From Psychrobacter sp. NG25 (GTDB lineage: Bacteria; Pseudomonadota; Gammaproteobacteria; Pseudomonadales; Moraxellaceae), in the NCBI RefSeq assembly GCF_015234355.1, contig NZ_JADGMV010000010.1:33923-97922 (forward strand): DNA of 64,000 nucleotides, given 5' to 3'. This document shows, piece by piece, positions 20,526 to 29,090 of the stretch. The notes beneath the pieces are model-generated. The model had not been told where the DNA came from, ran no database searches, and saw only the letters and a program-made list of their open reading frames with translations. How positions within the stretch are numbered: the first letter of the stretch is position 1; every line of letters starts with the position of its first letter. Both the position numbers and the translations under genes were made by a program.

Positions 20526-21173
20526 ATGTCAGTAGTTAATCCAGCAGTATCAACCAAACCTATCTTATTAACCGATTCAACGCGCGCTGCAGACATCGAG
20601 ATAAATGACGTCACCCATTTTTTACTAGAGTTAGACGCCCTAAAACGAGTCAATCGCCGCAGCTATGTGACGGCTACCACGCGCTTAGAAAACTCTGCTG
20701 AGCATTCTTGGCATTTAGCCATGGCATGTTGGTCCATCGCTGAGCAGTTTAAACTGGATGTCAATCATGAAAAATTACTAAAGCTAGCACTCGTACATGA
20801 TTTGGGTGAGATTGATGCTGGTGATACGTTTTTATATGCCAGTACTCGTAGCACTGCACACGTAGAAGAGCGTGAGGGTATTGCTCGGTTACAAGCTGAA
20901 CGTGGTAATGGTATTACGAATTTAAGTGAGGTTTGGGAAGAGCAAGAGACGGGCGATAGTAAAGAGACGCAGCTGCTAAAAGTGGTCGATCGTTTATTGC
21001 CTTTTTTACTCAATCTAAATACTGAAGGAAAAACATGGATTGAGCTGGGTGTCACTCGCTCACAAGTAAGCGGTGCGCATGGTTTTATTAAAGACAGCTT
21101 TCCTAGCATTCATGACTGGTTATCAGAAAATATTAAATACGCAACTCAGCAAGGGTGGTTGATTGATTTGTAA
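20526..21173 (+). CDS. HD-domain phosphohydrolase (YfbR/HDDC2-like)
   Basis: A 215-residue metal-dependent HD-superfamily protein. The metal ligands are in ENSAEHSWHLAM (His), LVHDLGEIDAGD (the HD doublet) and a later Asp in KVVDRLLPFL. The arrangement EHSWH ... HDLGE fits the 5'-deoxynucleotidase YfbR / HDDC2 group, which dephosphorylates deoxynucleoside monophosphates. About 30 residues of variable N-terminus precede the domain. It lies between two terminators, followed by an unrelated secreted protein gene. Confidence 0.85.
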   Translation: MSVVNPAVSTKPILLTDSTRAADIEINDVTHFLLELDALKRVNRRSYVTATTRLENSAEHSWHLAMACWSIAEQFKLDVNHEKLLKLALVHDLGEIDAGDTFLYASTRSTAHVEEREGIARLQAERGNGITNLSEVWEEQETGDSKETQLLKVVDRLLPFLLNLNTEGKTWIELGVTRSQVSGAHGFIKDSFPSIHDWLSENIKYATQQGWLIDL

Positions 21174-21268
21174 AGGGACAGCGTGATTTTTTAAACATTT
21201 TGCAACTTAGCTATCATTTGCACGTGCTACAGTACTGGTGATTGGTTCAACCAAAAAGAGATTGTTAA

Positions 21269-21874
21269 ATGAGATTATCTGTAATTTATAGAACATTATG
21301 TACATCACTGGTCTTGGTCAGTGTATTAGGCTTGGCACAAATGGCTCAAGCCGCGACCCCTATCAGTAGTGGTAATAAATTGGCGCACGATGCCAAAAAG
21401 CAAATTGGGGTTACCACCAGTTATGATCCTGCTTATCGCAAATTAGAGTTTCCGCGCGGTGATGTGCCGATAGAAAGTGGTGTCTGCACCGATGTCATCA
21501 TCAGAGCGTATCGTCTGCAAAACATTGATCTACAGCAATTGGTCAATCATGACATGAAGTCCAATTGGTCAAGCTATCCAAAGAATTGGGGACTGAAATC
21601 GACAGATAAAAACATCGATCACCGCCGTGTGCCCAATCTCGAAGTGTTTTTTGAGCGTCAGGGGCAGACATTGTCGATTACGGACAAGGACAGCTTTCAA
21701 GCGGGAGACATCGTGTCATGGCGTTTGCCAAAAGATAATTTGCCGCACATAGGCATTGTCTCGGACAAGGTAGCTGATGATGGCACACCGATGATTATTC
21801 ATAATATCGGTAGTGGTACGCAAGAGGAAAATATCCTGTTTGCTTATCCTATTCATAAGCATTTTCGATATTAA
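21269..21874 (+). CDS. secreted DUF1287 protein (YijF family)
   Basis: A 201-residue exported protein with an N-terminal signal peptide (residues 1-28) ending MAQAA. The mature part has the DUF1287 features: YDPAYRKLEFPRGDVP, GVCTDVIIRAYR (with a candidate catalytic Cys), and DHRRVPNLEVFF. GDIVSWRLP and HIGIVSD follow. The Cys and His pattern resembles NlpC/P60-like cysteine peptidases, but activity is unproven. A weak AGAG lies upstream of the ATG. It ends at a bidirectional terminator shared with psd. Confidence 0.86.
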   Translation: MRLSVIYRTLCTSLVLVSVLGLAQMAQAATPISSGNKLAHDAKKQIGVTTSYDPAYRKLEFPRGDVPIESGVCTDVIIRAYRLQNIDLQQLVNHDMKSNWSSYPKNWGLKSTDKNIDHRRVPNLEVFFERQGQTLSITDKDSFQAGDIVSWRLPKDNLPHIGIVSDKVADDGTPMIIHNIGSGTQEENILFAYPIHKHFRY

Positions 21875-21953
21875 GGTGCTTTGAATATATTTTAATACTG
21901 AAGCGCCTTCGTTATGAATCGTTACTTTTAATAATTAGTAAAAAGTAATCAAT

Positions 21954-21999
21954 AAAAAGCCCCGTTAAGCGTAAATCATAACGCTTAACGGGGCTTTTA
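21954..21999. terminator. bidirectional terminator between the DUF1287 gene and psd
   Basis: A perfect long stem (AAAAAGCCCCGTTAAGCGT and its complement) around an eight-base loop, with A and T tracts on the two sides. Confidence 0.95.
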
Positions 22000-22036
22000 T
22001 TTTTCGCGGCTCTTATTTTGTGAGTCGGTATTACAT

Positions 22037-22873
22037 TTATTTGGTATCGGTACTGCCCAATAGTTGTCCCATTTGTACAACACTATTGGCCTCCATACTG
22101 TCTTGCCAAGCAGCTTTTGCGGCTTTTGGTAGCACTACAATGGCGGTTGAGCCTAAGTAAAAACGGCCCAGCTCATCGCCTTTCTCAAAGCTCATGTCAT
22201 GGTTGGCTTCTTGGATATCATCAGTACGAGAAATCTTACCTGTCGCTACCGTTTCGATGCCAGCGACAATCATCGCTCCGACCATCACGACAGCTGCTTT
22301 GCCATACTTAGTATCAAACATACAAACCAAACGCTCATTGCGTGCAAACAAATCAGGTATGTTAGCTGCAGTGGTCGTATTGACTGAAAACAGCGTGCCA
22401 GGTACGTAACGGGTTTTGGTCAAAGTTCCCGCGAATGGCATATGGACACGATGATAGTTACTTGGTGCTAGATAGACCGTCGCAAAGCTACCATCAGCGA
22501 AGTAGCTGCCATCTTCGCTGTTGGCAAGTAGCTGCCCGACATCGTAGTAGCGGCCTTTAGCTTGGAGTAATTTATGGTCGTCAATCTGACCGAGTTGAGA
22601 GATAATACCATCCGCAGGACTGACGATGCCGTCAGCAGTGGTATCGATAGGGCGAGCATCTTCTCTGAGCTCACGAGTAAAAAAGTCATTGAAGCTTTCA
22701 TAAGCATTGAGACTTTGGCGCTCATATTCGTCCAAGCTAACATTGTAAGCCTTAGCAAAACTACGGATAAAAGTACGTTTGACGTAAGGATGTCGGCTGG
22801 CGGCCAAACGTCCAGCAACTTTACTTAGCTGTTGTTGTGGGACAAGCTGTTGCAAAGTGGTGAATAAATTCAT
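22037..22873 (-). CDS. psd: phosphatidylserine decarboxylase proenzyme
   Basis: This membrane-associated enzyme converts phosphatidylserine to phosphatidylethanolamine. The 278-residue proenzyme has ADGIISQLGQI and HRVHMPFAGTL, and near the end GQLLGSTDTK. That LGST motif is the autocleavage site that generates the pyruvoyl group from serine. The start MNLFTTLQQLVPQ at 22873 agrees with family starts; an in-frame start at 22918 would add 15 non-conserved residues. It is divergent from dtd, sharing a short promoter region. Confidence 0.95.
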   Translation of the reverse strand: MNLFTTLQQLVPQQQLSKVAGRLAASRHPYVKRTFIRSFAKAYNVSLDEYERQSLNAYESFNDFFTRELREDARPIDTTADGIVSPADGIISQLGQIDDHKLLQAKGRYYDVGQLLANSEDGSYFADGSFATVYLAPSNYHRVHMPFAGTLTKTRYVPGTLFSVNTTTAANIPDLFARNERLVCMFDTKYGKAAVVMVGAMIVAGIETVATGKISRTDDIQEANHDMSFEKGDELGRFYLGSTAIVVLPKAAKAAWQDSMEANSVVQMGQLLGSTDTK

Positions 22874-22985
22874 AATGAGGTTACCAAAATAGAGTTTGAT
22901 GTAATAATTAATGGGCAAGTTAGTGGCAGTATTTTATCATGGACAGCATGTTATTGTATGAGCATAATCTGTAAGGAGTCAGTAA

Positions 22986-23441
22986 ATGAAAGCACTTATA
23001 CAACGAGTGAAGGGTGCGAGTGTTACCATCGATGAACATTGTGTCGGTACCATCGAGCAAGGTGTGTTGGCATATATTGGCTTAGGCCACGATGATACGC
23101 TACACAGCGCGCAGAGAATGGTCGATAAAATTCTGACTTATCGCATCTTTGAAAATGATGATGACCCTGCCAAATATGGTAAATTAGATAAAAACGTCCA
23201 GCAAGTAGCCGGTGGATTGCTATTGGTATCACAATTTACTTTAATGGCAAAAACTGATAAAGGTCGTCGCCCTGACTTTGGTGGTGCAATGGCACCCGAT
23301 ATGGCACAGGCGTTGTTCGCACAATTGGTTGATTATGCCAAAACTCAGCATACAAATGTGGCCACTGGACAGTTTGGCGCTGATATGCAGGTATCGAGCA
23401 TCAATGATGGGCCGCTGAATTTTTTATTAGAGGTAAAGTAA
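22986..23441 (+). CDS. dtd: D-aminoacyl-tRNA deacylase
   Basis: Dtd removes D-amino acids and misplaced glycine from tRNA, proofreading translation. The 151-residue protein starts MKALIQRVKGASV and contains the active-site motif LLVSQFTLMA. The C-terminal part reads DGPLNFLLEVK, where the family has a Gly-Pro cis dipeptide in a NxGPxT motif; here Asn replaces Thr. AAGGAGT precedes the ATG. phoB follows about 145 bases later but has its own Pho box. Confidence 0.94.
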   Translation: MKALIQRVKGASVTIDEHCVGTIEQGVLAYIGLGHDDTLHSAQRMVDKILTYRIFENDDDPAKYGKLDKNVQQVAGGLLLVSQFTLMAKTDKGRRPDFGGAMAPDMAQALFAQLVDYAKTQHTNVATGQFGADMQVSSINDGPLNFLLEVK

Positions 23442-23481
23442 ACAATCGGATTCAATATTAGAGATAAGGCATTTCAAACAA

Positions 23482-23503
23482 ATGTCATTAAGCTGTCATA
23501 ATT
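23482..23503 (+). promoter_or_regulatory. Pho box upstream of phoB
   Basis: Two 7-base direct repeats, ATGTCAT (23482-23488) and CTGTCAT (23493-23499), are separated by TAAG and followed by AATT. This is the canonical 11-base-period PhoB site (CTGTCAT-N4-CTGTCAT). It lies 85 bases before phoB and implies autoactivation under phosphate limitation. Confidence 0.88.
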
Positions 23504-23587
23504 AATCCGTTTAATAGATAAAATATAGCGAGCGCCTATCGCCTTGTTTATAAGTTGAGTTTCGTCATCTAACGCTGAGAATACCGT

Positions 23588-24292
23588 ATGTATAGTGAGC
23601 AAATTTTGATTGTTGAAGATGAACCTGCGATTCGTGAGATGATCGTAATGACACTAGAAATGGCTGGGTTTGATAGCTTGCAGGCAGCTGATGTATCAGA
23701 GGCGCATCAGCAAGTCGTCGACCATAGGCCTGCGCTTATTTTGTTAGATTGGATGCTGCCCGGAGATAAAAGCGGTGTGGATTTTTGCCGTATGCTCAAA
23801 AACGATGAGATGCTCTCTGAGATTCCAGTCATTATGCTGACTGCCAAAGGGGAAGAAGATAGCAAAGTTCACGGCCTTGATGCGGGTGCTGATGACTATA
23901 TGACCAAACCTTTTTCGACACGCGAATTGATATCAAGAATCAAAGCAGTGTTGCGCCGTAGTAGTGCACTTAGTAGTGATAAGCCTATCGAAATAGGCAG
24001 TCTGAGCCTAGATACAAAGAGTCAGCGCGTGACAGCCACAGGCAAAGTCATCGAGGTTGGCCCCACTGAGTATCGATTATTAGCGTTCTTTATGAGTCAC
24101 CCAGAGCGTGCCTATACGCGGACACAACTGCTAGATCAGGTATGGGGTGGCAACGTCTATATTGAGGATAGAACCATTGATGTACATATCAAACGTCTGC
24201 GCACCTTACTACGCCCACATGACTGTGATAAGTTGATACAGACAGTTCGTGGTACAGGCTATCGATTTTCTAGCTTTATTGAACCCAATTAA
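23588..24292 (+). CDS. phoB: phosphate regulon response regulator PhoB
   Basis: A 234-residue OmpR-type response regulator. The receiver domain has acidic pocket residues in VEDEP, phospho-acceptor Asp54 in LLDWMLPG, and the conserved Lys in DDYMTKPFS. The C-terminal winged-helix domain includes GPTEYRLLAFFM and RTIDVHIKRLRTLL, with the final RGTGYRF. It activates high-affinity phosphate uptake and related genes when phosphorylated by PhoR. The Pho box upstream supports this assignment over other OmpR regulators. phoR follows 62 bases later. Confidence 0.94.
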   Translation: MYSEQILIVEDEPAIREMIVMTLEMAGFDSLQAADVSEAHQQVVDHRPALILLDWMLPGDKSGVDFCRMLKNDEMLSEIPVIMLTAKGEEDSKVHGLDAGADDYMTKPFSTRELISRIKAVLRRSSALSSDKPIEIGSLSLDTKSQRVTATGKVIEVGPTEYRLLAFFMSHPERAYTRTQLLDQVWGGNVYIEDRTIDVHIKRLRTLLRPHDCDKLIQTVRGTGYRFSSFIEPN

Positions 24293-24354
24293 TTGATAAT
24301 AAAAGTGCCTTGGCAATCGTGACTCAATATAGCGAATAGTGGTAAGGACAATAG

Positions 24355-25446
24355 ATGAGCAATACTATGCCAATAGAAAATAATCAACAGGGCACATTAG
24401 AGCCAACCTCTGAGAAAAATGCAACGGGTCAACTCAAAAAAATCAGCAGCGCCGTACAAGCGCTACGAGATGCGGTGATTTTACTCAATGACGATGATGG
24501 TTTAGAGTGGTGGAATCAAGCGGCAGAGGATTTGCTATTATTGCAAGTAACGGATAAAGGCCAAAGCATTTTTGACTTCATCAGAGCCCCCGAATTCTAT
24601 CAATACTATCAGTCGATCACGATACCTAATGATGGTGTTCATATAGAATCATGGCGAGATGCTAAGCGCTACCTAAAGTGTGAAATCACACCTTTCGGTG
24701 ATGAAAAGCTGCTTATTGTTTACGACGTGACAAGATTGCATAACTTGGAAGAGATGCGCCGTGATTTTGTCGGGAATGTCTCGCATGAATTGCGTACGCC
24801 ACTGACCGTCATGATGGGGTATTTAGAAAACTTCTCACATCAGCCAGATATGCCACCGCATTGGCGTCGGGGTTTTGAGTTAATGACTCAGCAGACGGCT
24901 CGCATGAATAGAATTGTAAATGACTTGCTTCTGTTATCTCGCATTGAAATCGAAGAAGCGCATGAGCTGACGTATATTGATATGACCAAGCTGCTGACTC
25001 ACGTCTATGATGATGCGCAAGCATATAACCGAGCGTATGGCCATACCATTCATTTGCAGATAGATACTTATGACGGGTTACAAGGTTCAGAGATGTACCT
25101 AAATAGTGCATTGTCTAACTTAGTGATTAACGCTATCAAATATACCCCAAAAGGTGGCAACATATCTATCAGCTGGACCAAAACTTCAGAAGGCTGTAAA
25201 TTTGCTGTTGAGGACAATGGTATTGGCATTGCACCGCAGCATATCGCACGTTTGACGGAGCGTTTTTATCGCATTGATAAAGGCCGTAGTCGTGCCACAG
25301 GCGGTACAGGTTTGGGCCTCGCGATTGTAAAACATGTCTTGTATCAACATGAGGCCAACTTGAAAATTGACTCGGTAGAAGGGGTTGGCTCCACATTTAG
25401 CATGGTATTTCCAACAGCTTATGTTCGATCTGCTCCTACGAGTTAA
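24355..25446 (+). CDS. phoR: phosphate regulon sensor kinase PhoR, lacking the membrane anchor
   Basis: A 363-residue histidine kinase downstream of phoB. A PAS domain occupies roughly residues 28-125. The HisKA domain has the phospho-acceptor His144 in FVGNVSHELRTPL. The HATPase domain has N-box NLVINAIKYTPKGG, G1 VEDNGIGI and G2 GGTGLGLAIVKH. The first 27 residues are polar and there is no hydrophobic segment. Typical PhoR proteins have one or two N-terminal transmembrane helices for contact with PstSCAB-PhoU. AAGGA precedes the ATG, and no longer open frame upstream supplies the missing part. Confidence 0.88.
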   Translation: MSNTMPIENNQQGTLEPTSEKNATGQLKKISSAVQALRDAVILLNDDDGLEWWNQAAEDLLLLQVTDKGQSIFDFIRAPEFYQYYQSITIPNDGVHIESWRDAKRYLKCEITPFGDEKLLIVYDVTRLHNLEEMRRDFVGNVSHELRTPLTVMMGYLENFSHQPDMPPHWRRGFELMTQQTARMNRIVNDLLLLSRIEIEEAHELTYIDMTKLLTHVYDDAQAYNRAYGHTIHLQIDTYDGLQGSEMYLNSALSNLVINAIKYTPKGGNISISWTKTSEGCKFAVEDNGIGIAPQHIARLTERFYRIDKGRSRATGGTGLGLAIVKHVLYQHEANLKIDSVEGVGSTFSMVFPTAYVRSAPTS

Positions 25447-25485
25447 GACCAGAAATATTACTGATTTATAGACGGATAATATGCT

Positions 25486-26076
25486 CTAGTTATTTTGCAA
25501 AAATGGATACGGGTTCACAGCGCTACCATTGATGTATATTCCATAATGGACATGGGGCGGTGTGCCTTTTGCATTGCCACTATCACCAACATAGCCAATG
25601 ATATCGCCAGCATTTACCCAGTCGTTGGGAGCAATATCGGCATAATCTTCTAAATGCGCATAGTAGTGTCCTGCGCCTCCAGGTCCAACGATGACCACCA
25701 CCCGACCACCCAAATTATTTTCACCCACTTTTCGGACGATACCTTGCGTTGTCGATTGTATCGGTGTGCCTCGTGCGGCAAAAATATCAATACCTTCATG
25801 CGAGCGGCCTTGGCTACGCGCAGCGCCCCAAGTATCCGTTAGATTCTGCTCTGGTAACGGAGAGGGTAGGCTGTCTTCTGTGGGTAGTGCTTGCTGCAAT
25901 AGGCTTAGCTGCTGCCACTTTGACACAACGAATGACTGTGTTTGTTGGCTGATACTTGGCAGTAGTTTGTCTAATATAAACAATAGCATTACCAACACAG
26001 CAGCCCTAATGAGTACGCTTAGTACACGGCGTAGGAGTGTGGGCTTGGCTCGCTGATGTTCATTGACAGGTAGCAT
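25486..26076 (-). CDS. M23-family metallopeptidase, membrane-anchored
   Basis: A 196-residue protein with one hydrophobic segment near residues 20-42 ([18 protein letters not shown]) followed by a periplasmic LytM/M23 domain. The zinc ligands are visible in [11 protein letters not shown] (H-x3-D) and in HVHYGI (H-x-H), with another His in [11 protein letters not shown]23 proteins cleave peptide cross-bridges in peptidoglycan or activate amidases. The complete ligand set suggests real peptidase activity. The gene is convergent with phoR. Confidence 0.88.
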   Translation of the reverse strand: MLPVNEHQRAKPTLLRRVLSVLIRAAVLVMLLFILDKLLPSISQQTQSFVVSKWQQLSLLQQALPTEDSLPSPLPEQNLTDTWGAARSQGRSHEGIDIFAARGTPIQSTTQGIVRKVGENNLGGRVVVIVGPGGAGHYYAHLEDYADIAPNDWVNAGDIIGYVGDSGNAKGTPPHVHYGIYINGSAVNPYPFLQNN

Positions 26077-26258
26077 AGGGCTCTCTTGGTTTTTTTTATA
26101 TTATGGAATACTATATTGTAAAAGTTCTATCCTTCATTTTCTGTATGACCTTGTTATATTTGGCTTTTATCCCAATAATCATAAATGTGACAAGCATATT
26201 GCTATTCATTATGACGTTTCTATCAGGCCATTTCAGCTACTATTGATGACCATATTTT

Positions 26259-26951
26259 ATGATTGATTTTGACACTGCACTGATTATCGACACCGAAACA
26301 GATCAAGGCCGTGATCCACGACCTATTCAAGTTGCGACTATTAATGTGGCGACAGGGTTTGAGTGGATGAAATACTTTAATAGTGGCCGATCTATATCGC
26401 CCGTTGTTATAAAGGTACATGGTATTACTGATGAGGATGTGGCTGGTCTTGAACGTTTTGAATTAGACCAATTTGAATTGCCTGAATATCTGATTGGTCA
26501 CAACGTACGTTTTGATTGGCGAGTGATTGGCAGTCCTTCTGCCAAGCTCATATGTACGGTGCGGCTGGCGAGGGCAGCCTTTCCAGAATGGAGTGCTTAC
26601 GGTCAGTCCAAGTGTATCGAGCAGCTATTGGGAAAGTCTGAGGCAAGTGTAATGACAGTTGCCGCTCATGATGCATTAGGCGATGCGCGCATGTGTTACT
26701 TGCTGTATCAGGCTTGCTGCGAACGTCTAGAGATTGCTCCGACGGATTTTGCGGCGGCACATGCTATCTCTAATAAAGCGACTCCTGTGAGTAAAATGCC
26801 GTTTGGCAAGCATAAGGGCAAGCCAATTAAAGAGGTACCTATCAGCTATGTCAAATGGATGATAGGCAATATTCATAACATGCAGCCGTCGCTGTATTCT
26901 GCGTTGACCAAGCGTATCAAAGCAGAAGAGAACGAAAATGCGGAAAAGTAA
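26259..26951 (+). CDS. DEDD-type 3'-5' exonuclease with C-terminal DUF3820-like domain
   Basis: A 230-residue protein. The N-terminal exonuclease domain has the Exo I motif LIIDTETDQG (D-x-E), Exo II in LIGHNVRFDWRVIG, and Exo III in AAHDALGDARMC (H-x4-D). This is the DnaQ-like RNase T superfamily. From about residue 177 a second segment reads MPFGKHKGKPIKEVPISYVKWM, typical of DUF3820-type modules found at the end of some exonucleases. The substrate is unknown; related proteins trim DNA or RNA 3' ends. It is convergent with an alpha/beta hydrolase gene. Confidence 0.85.
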   Translation: MIDFDTALIIDTETDQGRDPRPIQVATINVATGFEWMKYFNSGRSISPVVIKVHGITDEDVAGLERFELDQFELPEYLIGHNVRFDWRVIGSPSAKLICTVRLARAAFPEWSAYGQSKCIEQLLGKSEASVMTVAAHDALGDARMCYLLYQACCERLEIAPTDFAAAHAISNKATPVSKMPFGKHKGKPIKEVPISYVKWMIGNIHNMQPSLYSALTKRIKAEENENAEK

Positions 26952-26978
26952 ATACTCCTCTTAAAGTAAATATCTCTC

Positions 26979-27893
26979 TTAATGCTGCTTATTGAGCCAA
27001 TCTACAGCCATCTGCCAAAGCTCTGGTGCTTTGGCATTGGTTTTACTACTAAAATAACGCATGTGGCCGATATGATTTAGCCCGAAATCTTTGGGTTCTA
27101 AAAAGCGCTTTTCTACTGGCATTTTCGTAAATACGCGAATCATATCATCCATGTTTTTGCTATTGGCAATCTCGTCATCGCTAAATCCCAACCAAAGCGC
27201 TGGCATGCTCAGTTCATCATAGAAATGCGTGTGTATGCTCTTGCCAAAAGCAGTCTTGATATAGCCTGCGCCATTGCACCAATCACGCCACTGTCGAGCC
27301 ACACCGCGCGGTAATGGCTCACCCATGCCAATCTTGTCCGATGGTGTGTAACCTAGCGTCAAGTTAGCGAGTGGAATAAAGGCATCCATAAAGCCCATTG
27401 CCTTGAGTTTATACGGCATGTCCATGTTTTTGATACGCCCTGATGAGCAGGCAACGTTGAATACGGATTTGATAGCCTTATAATTTGGCATCAAACCAAT
27501 GAGCTGACCGCCTGCACTATGACCAATTAAATGATAAGTCGCATCAGAGAACTCGTCTTGTAGGGCATCAAGGACGGCTGGCATGTCATGGCGACCCCAA
27601 CTAATCAAAGACGCATCACACTTAGACAAATCAGAGGAAAGCGACTCGCCGATACCTTCGTTATCAAAAGTCAGCACCCCAAAGCCGTGTTCTGCTAAGT
27701 AGGTCGCAAAGCTATGGTAAAACTGGCGTTTGATACCAGTGGCTGGTGCTATCATAATCGCTGTTTTTATTGTTCCTGTAGGGCGATAGACAGTCGCTGC
27801 CAACGCCTTATTGCGGTCTGTCATGATACTTAGAGAGTAAACCTCTATTTGAGAGTCAGTATCTATTTGATTATTGATAGAGCTATTGTCCAT
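26979..27893 (-). CDS. alpha/beta hydrolase (COG4757-like)
   Basis: A 304-residue alpha/beta-fold hydrolase. The nucleophile elbow is GHSAGG (near residue 123). FDNEGIGES and PATGIKRQFYHSFATYL suggest the group of predicted hydrolases resembling COG4757. The acid and the final His are in the C-terminal part, with the His likely in GLNHIGHMRYF. There is no signal peptide, so it should be cytoplasmic. Substrate is unknown. Confidence 0.83.
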   Translation of the reverse strand: MDNSSINNQIDTDSQIEVYSLSIMTDRNKALAATVYRPTGTIKTAIMIAPATGIKRQFYHSFATYLAEHGFGVLTFDNEGIGESLSSDLSKCDASLISWGRHDMPAVLDALQDEFSDATYHLIGHSAGGQLIGLMPNYKAIKSVFNVACSSGRIKNMDMPYKLKAMGFMDAFIPLANLTLGYTPSDKIGMGEPLPRGVARQWRDWCNGAGYIKTAFGKSIHTHFYDELSMPALWLGFSDDEIANSKNMDDMIRVFTKMPVEKRFLEPKDFGLNHIGHMRYFSSKTNAKAPELWQMAVDWLNKQH

Positions 27894-28215
27894 GATTTGA
27901 CCTTAGTGTGTTTTATCATTTTTATGAGTAAAGAATCACTAATCGTCTCGGGCATGTAGTCATTGCGTAGTGATAAATCGTTGCTGACATCTGACATGAT
28001 TGCTTATGTTAGAATAAATTCTGGTAAGGAAGGCACTCGAAGATGACTTCCAAGTTCTATTTTTTTTATTTTAAATGCTATTATCTATCAAGGTTTTCAT
28101 AAAAATCTATTTTTGAATTGAGGGCATTCCCCAGTATACATACACTTTTTAATAACTAAACTTTTAACCAATAGACATTCAATAAAAACAATCGATGTAA
28201 CATTAAGGAAGCTAT
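27894..28215. other. 322-bp divergent intergenic region
   Basis: It separates the hydrolase and LOG-family genes. A possible hairpin GGAAG/CTTCC lies near 28027-28051. Otherwise the sequence is AT-rich and no further element is recognised. Confidence 0.4.
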
Positions 28216-28893
28216 ATGCAAATGAAGATTAACAACGATACGTATGAAGTCATCACTAGCCAAGACATCACTAATATTGAACAAGCAGTTGATAAGTCTG
28301 AATTGACGATGCCATTAGTGGCAGTGTATTGCGGATCACGTCTCGGTAATAAAGACGTCTATGAGCAAGCAGCACGTGAGTTAGGTCGTGCGTTAGCCGA
28401 TAATGGTATGGGTCTGGTCTACGGTGGCGCTAGTATCGGGCTGATGGGTGCGGTCGCAGATGAAGTAATTAATGGTGGTGCGCAAGCAGTTGGCGTGATC
28501 CCAACATTTATGCTCAAGCACGAAATAGCTCATGAGCAGCTAACTCGTTTGCACCTGACCGATACCATGCACACCCGAAAAACAGTGATGGCAGAGTATG
28601 CTGATGCCTTCATTACTTTACCTGGTGGTCTTGGTACATTAGAAGAAATCATGGAGATTGCTACTTGGCGTCAGCTATATCAGCATGAAAAGCCGATGAT
28701 TATCCTCAATATCAATGGTTTCTATGATCGTATGGTTGAGCATTTAAAATATACTGCTGACCAAGGGTTTATGAAGCAAGAAGACCTTGAGCGTTTGGTG
28801 GTGTGCAATACGATTGATGAAGCCATTGACCTATTAAAAACCGTAGTAACCATCGATAGTGCTGTCGATACAGAAAAAATGGCTGGTAATTGA
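28216..28893 (+). CDS. LOG-family protein (TIGR00730; nucleotide 5'-monophosphate phosphoribohydrolase)
   Basis: A 225-residue Rossmann-fold protein with the LOG signatures YGGASIGLMG, HTRKTVMAEYADAFITL and PGGLGTLEEI. LOG enzymes cleave the N-glycosidic bond of nucleoside monophosphates. Plant-associated members release active cytokinins, while most bacterial homologues probably act in nucleotide salvage (PpnN- or LOG-like). The roughly 30 residues before VAVYCGSRLG are extra. AAGGAAG lies before ATG 28216. Confidence 0.88.
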   Translation: MQMKINNDTYEVITSQDITNIEQAVDKSELTMPLVAVYCGSRLGNKDVYEQAARELGRALADNGMGLVYGGASIGLMGAVADEVINGGAQAVGVIPTFMLKHEIAHEQLTRLHLTDTMHTRKTVMAEYADAFITLPGGLGTLEEIMEIATWRQLYQHEKPMIILNINGFYDRMVEHLKYTADQGFMKQEDLERLVVCNTIDEAIDLLKTVVTIDSAVDTEKMAGN

Positions 28894-28918
28894 GGCTAAT
28901 TTTAAGCAATATTTGGCT

Positions 28919-28971
28919 TATAGTCGATTCAATTTAAAAGTAGTAAAAGGCAACCGAGTGTAGATCTATAT
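28919..28971 (+). repeat. partial copy of the roughly 107-bp interspersed repeat
   Basis: The sequence TATAGTCGATTCAATTTAAAA followed by AAAGGCAACCGAGTG matches the first half of the element at 35212-35318. The second half is missing and the copy runs into a terminator. Confidence 0.75.
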
Positions 28972-29016
28972 AAAAAAGGAGAGGGTGGCTAATTACAAGC
29001 CACTCTCTCCTTTTTT
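28972..29016. terminator. bidirectional terminator after the LOG gene
   Basis: A perfect 19-base stem starting AAAAAAGGAGAGGGTGGCT, around a seven-base loop, with T-tracts in both directions between convergent genes. Confidence 0.94.
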
Positions 29017-29090
29017 CGTGCAGTTTTTAAAGTAGCTAATAGTAAAGCTTAAGACAAGCTTGACCCCATATCTAATTTATATGAAATGAA

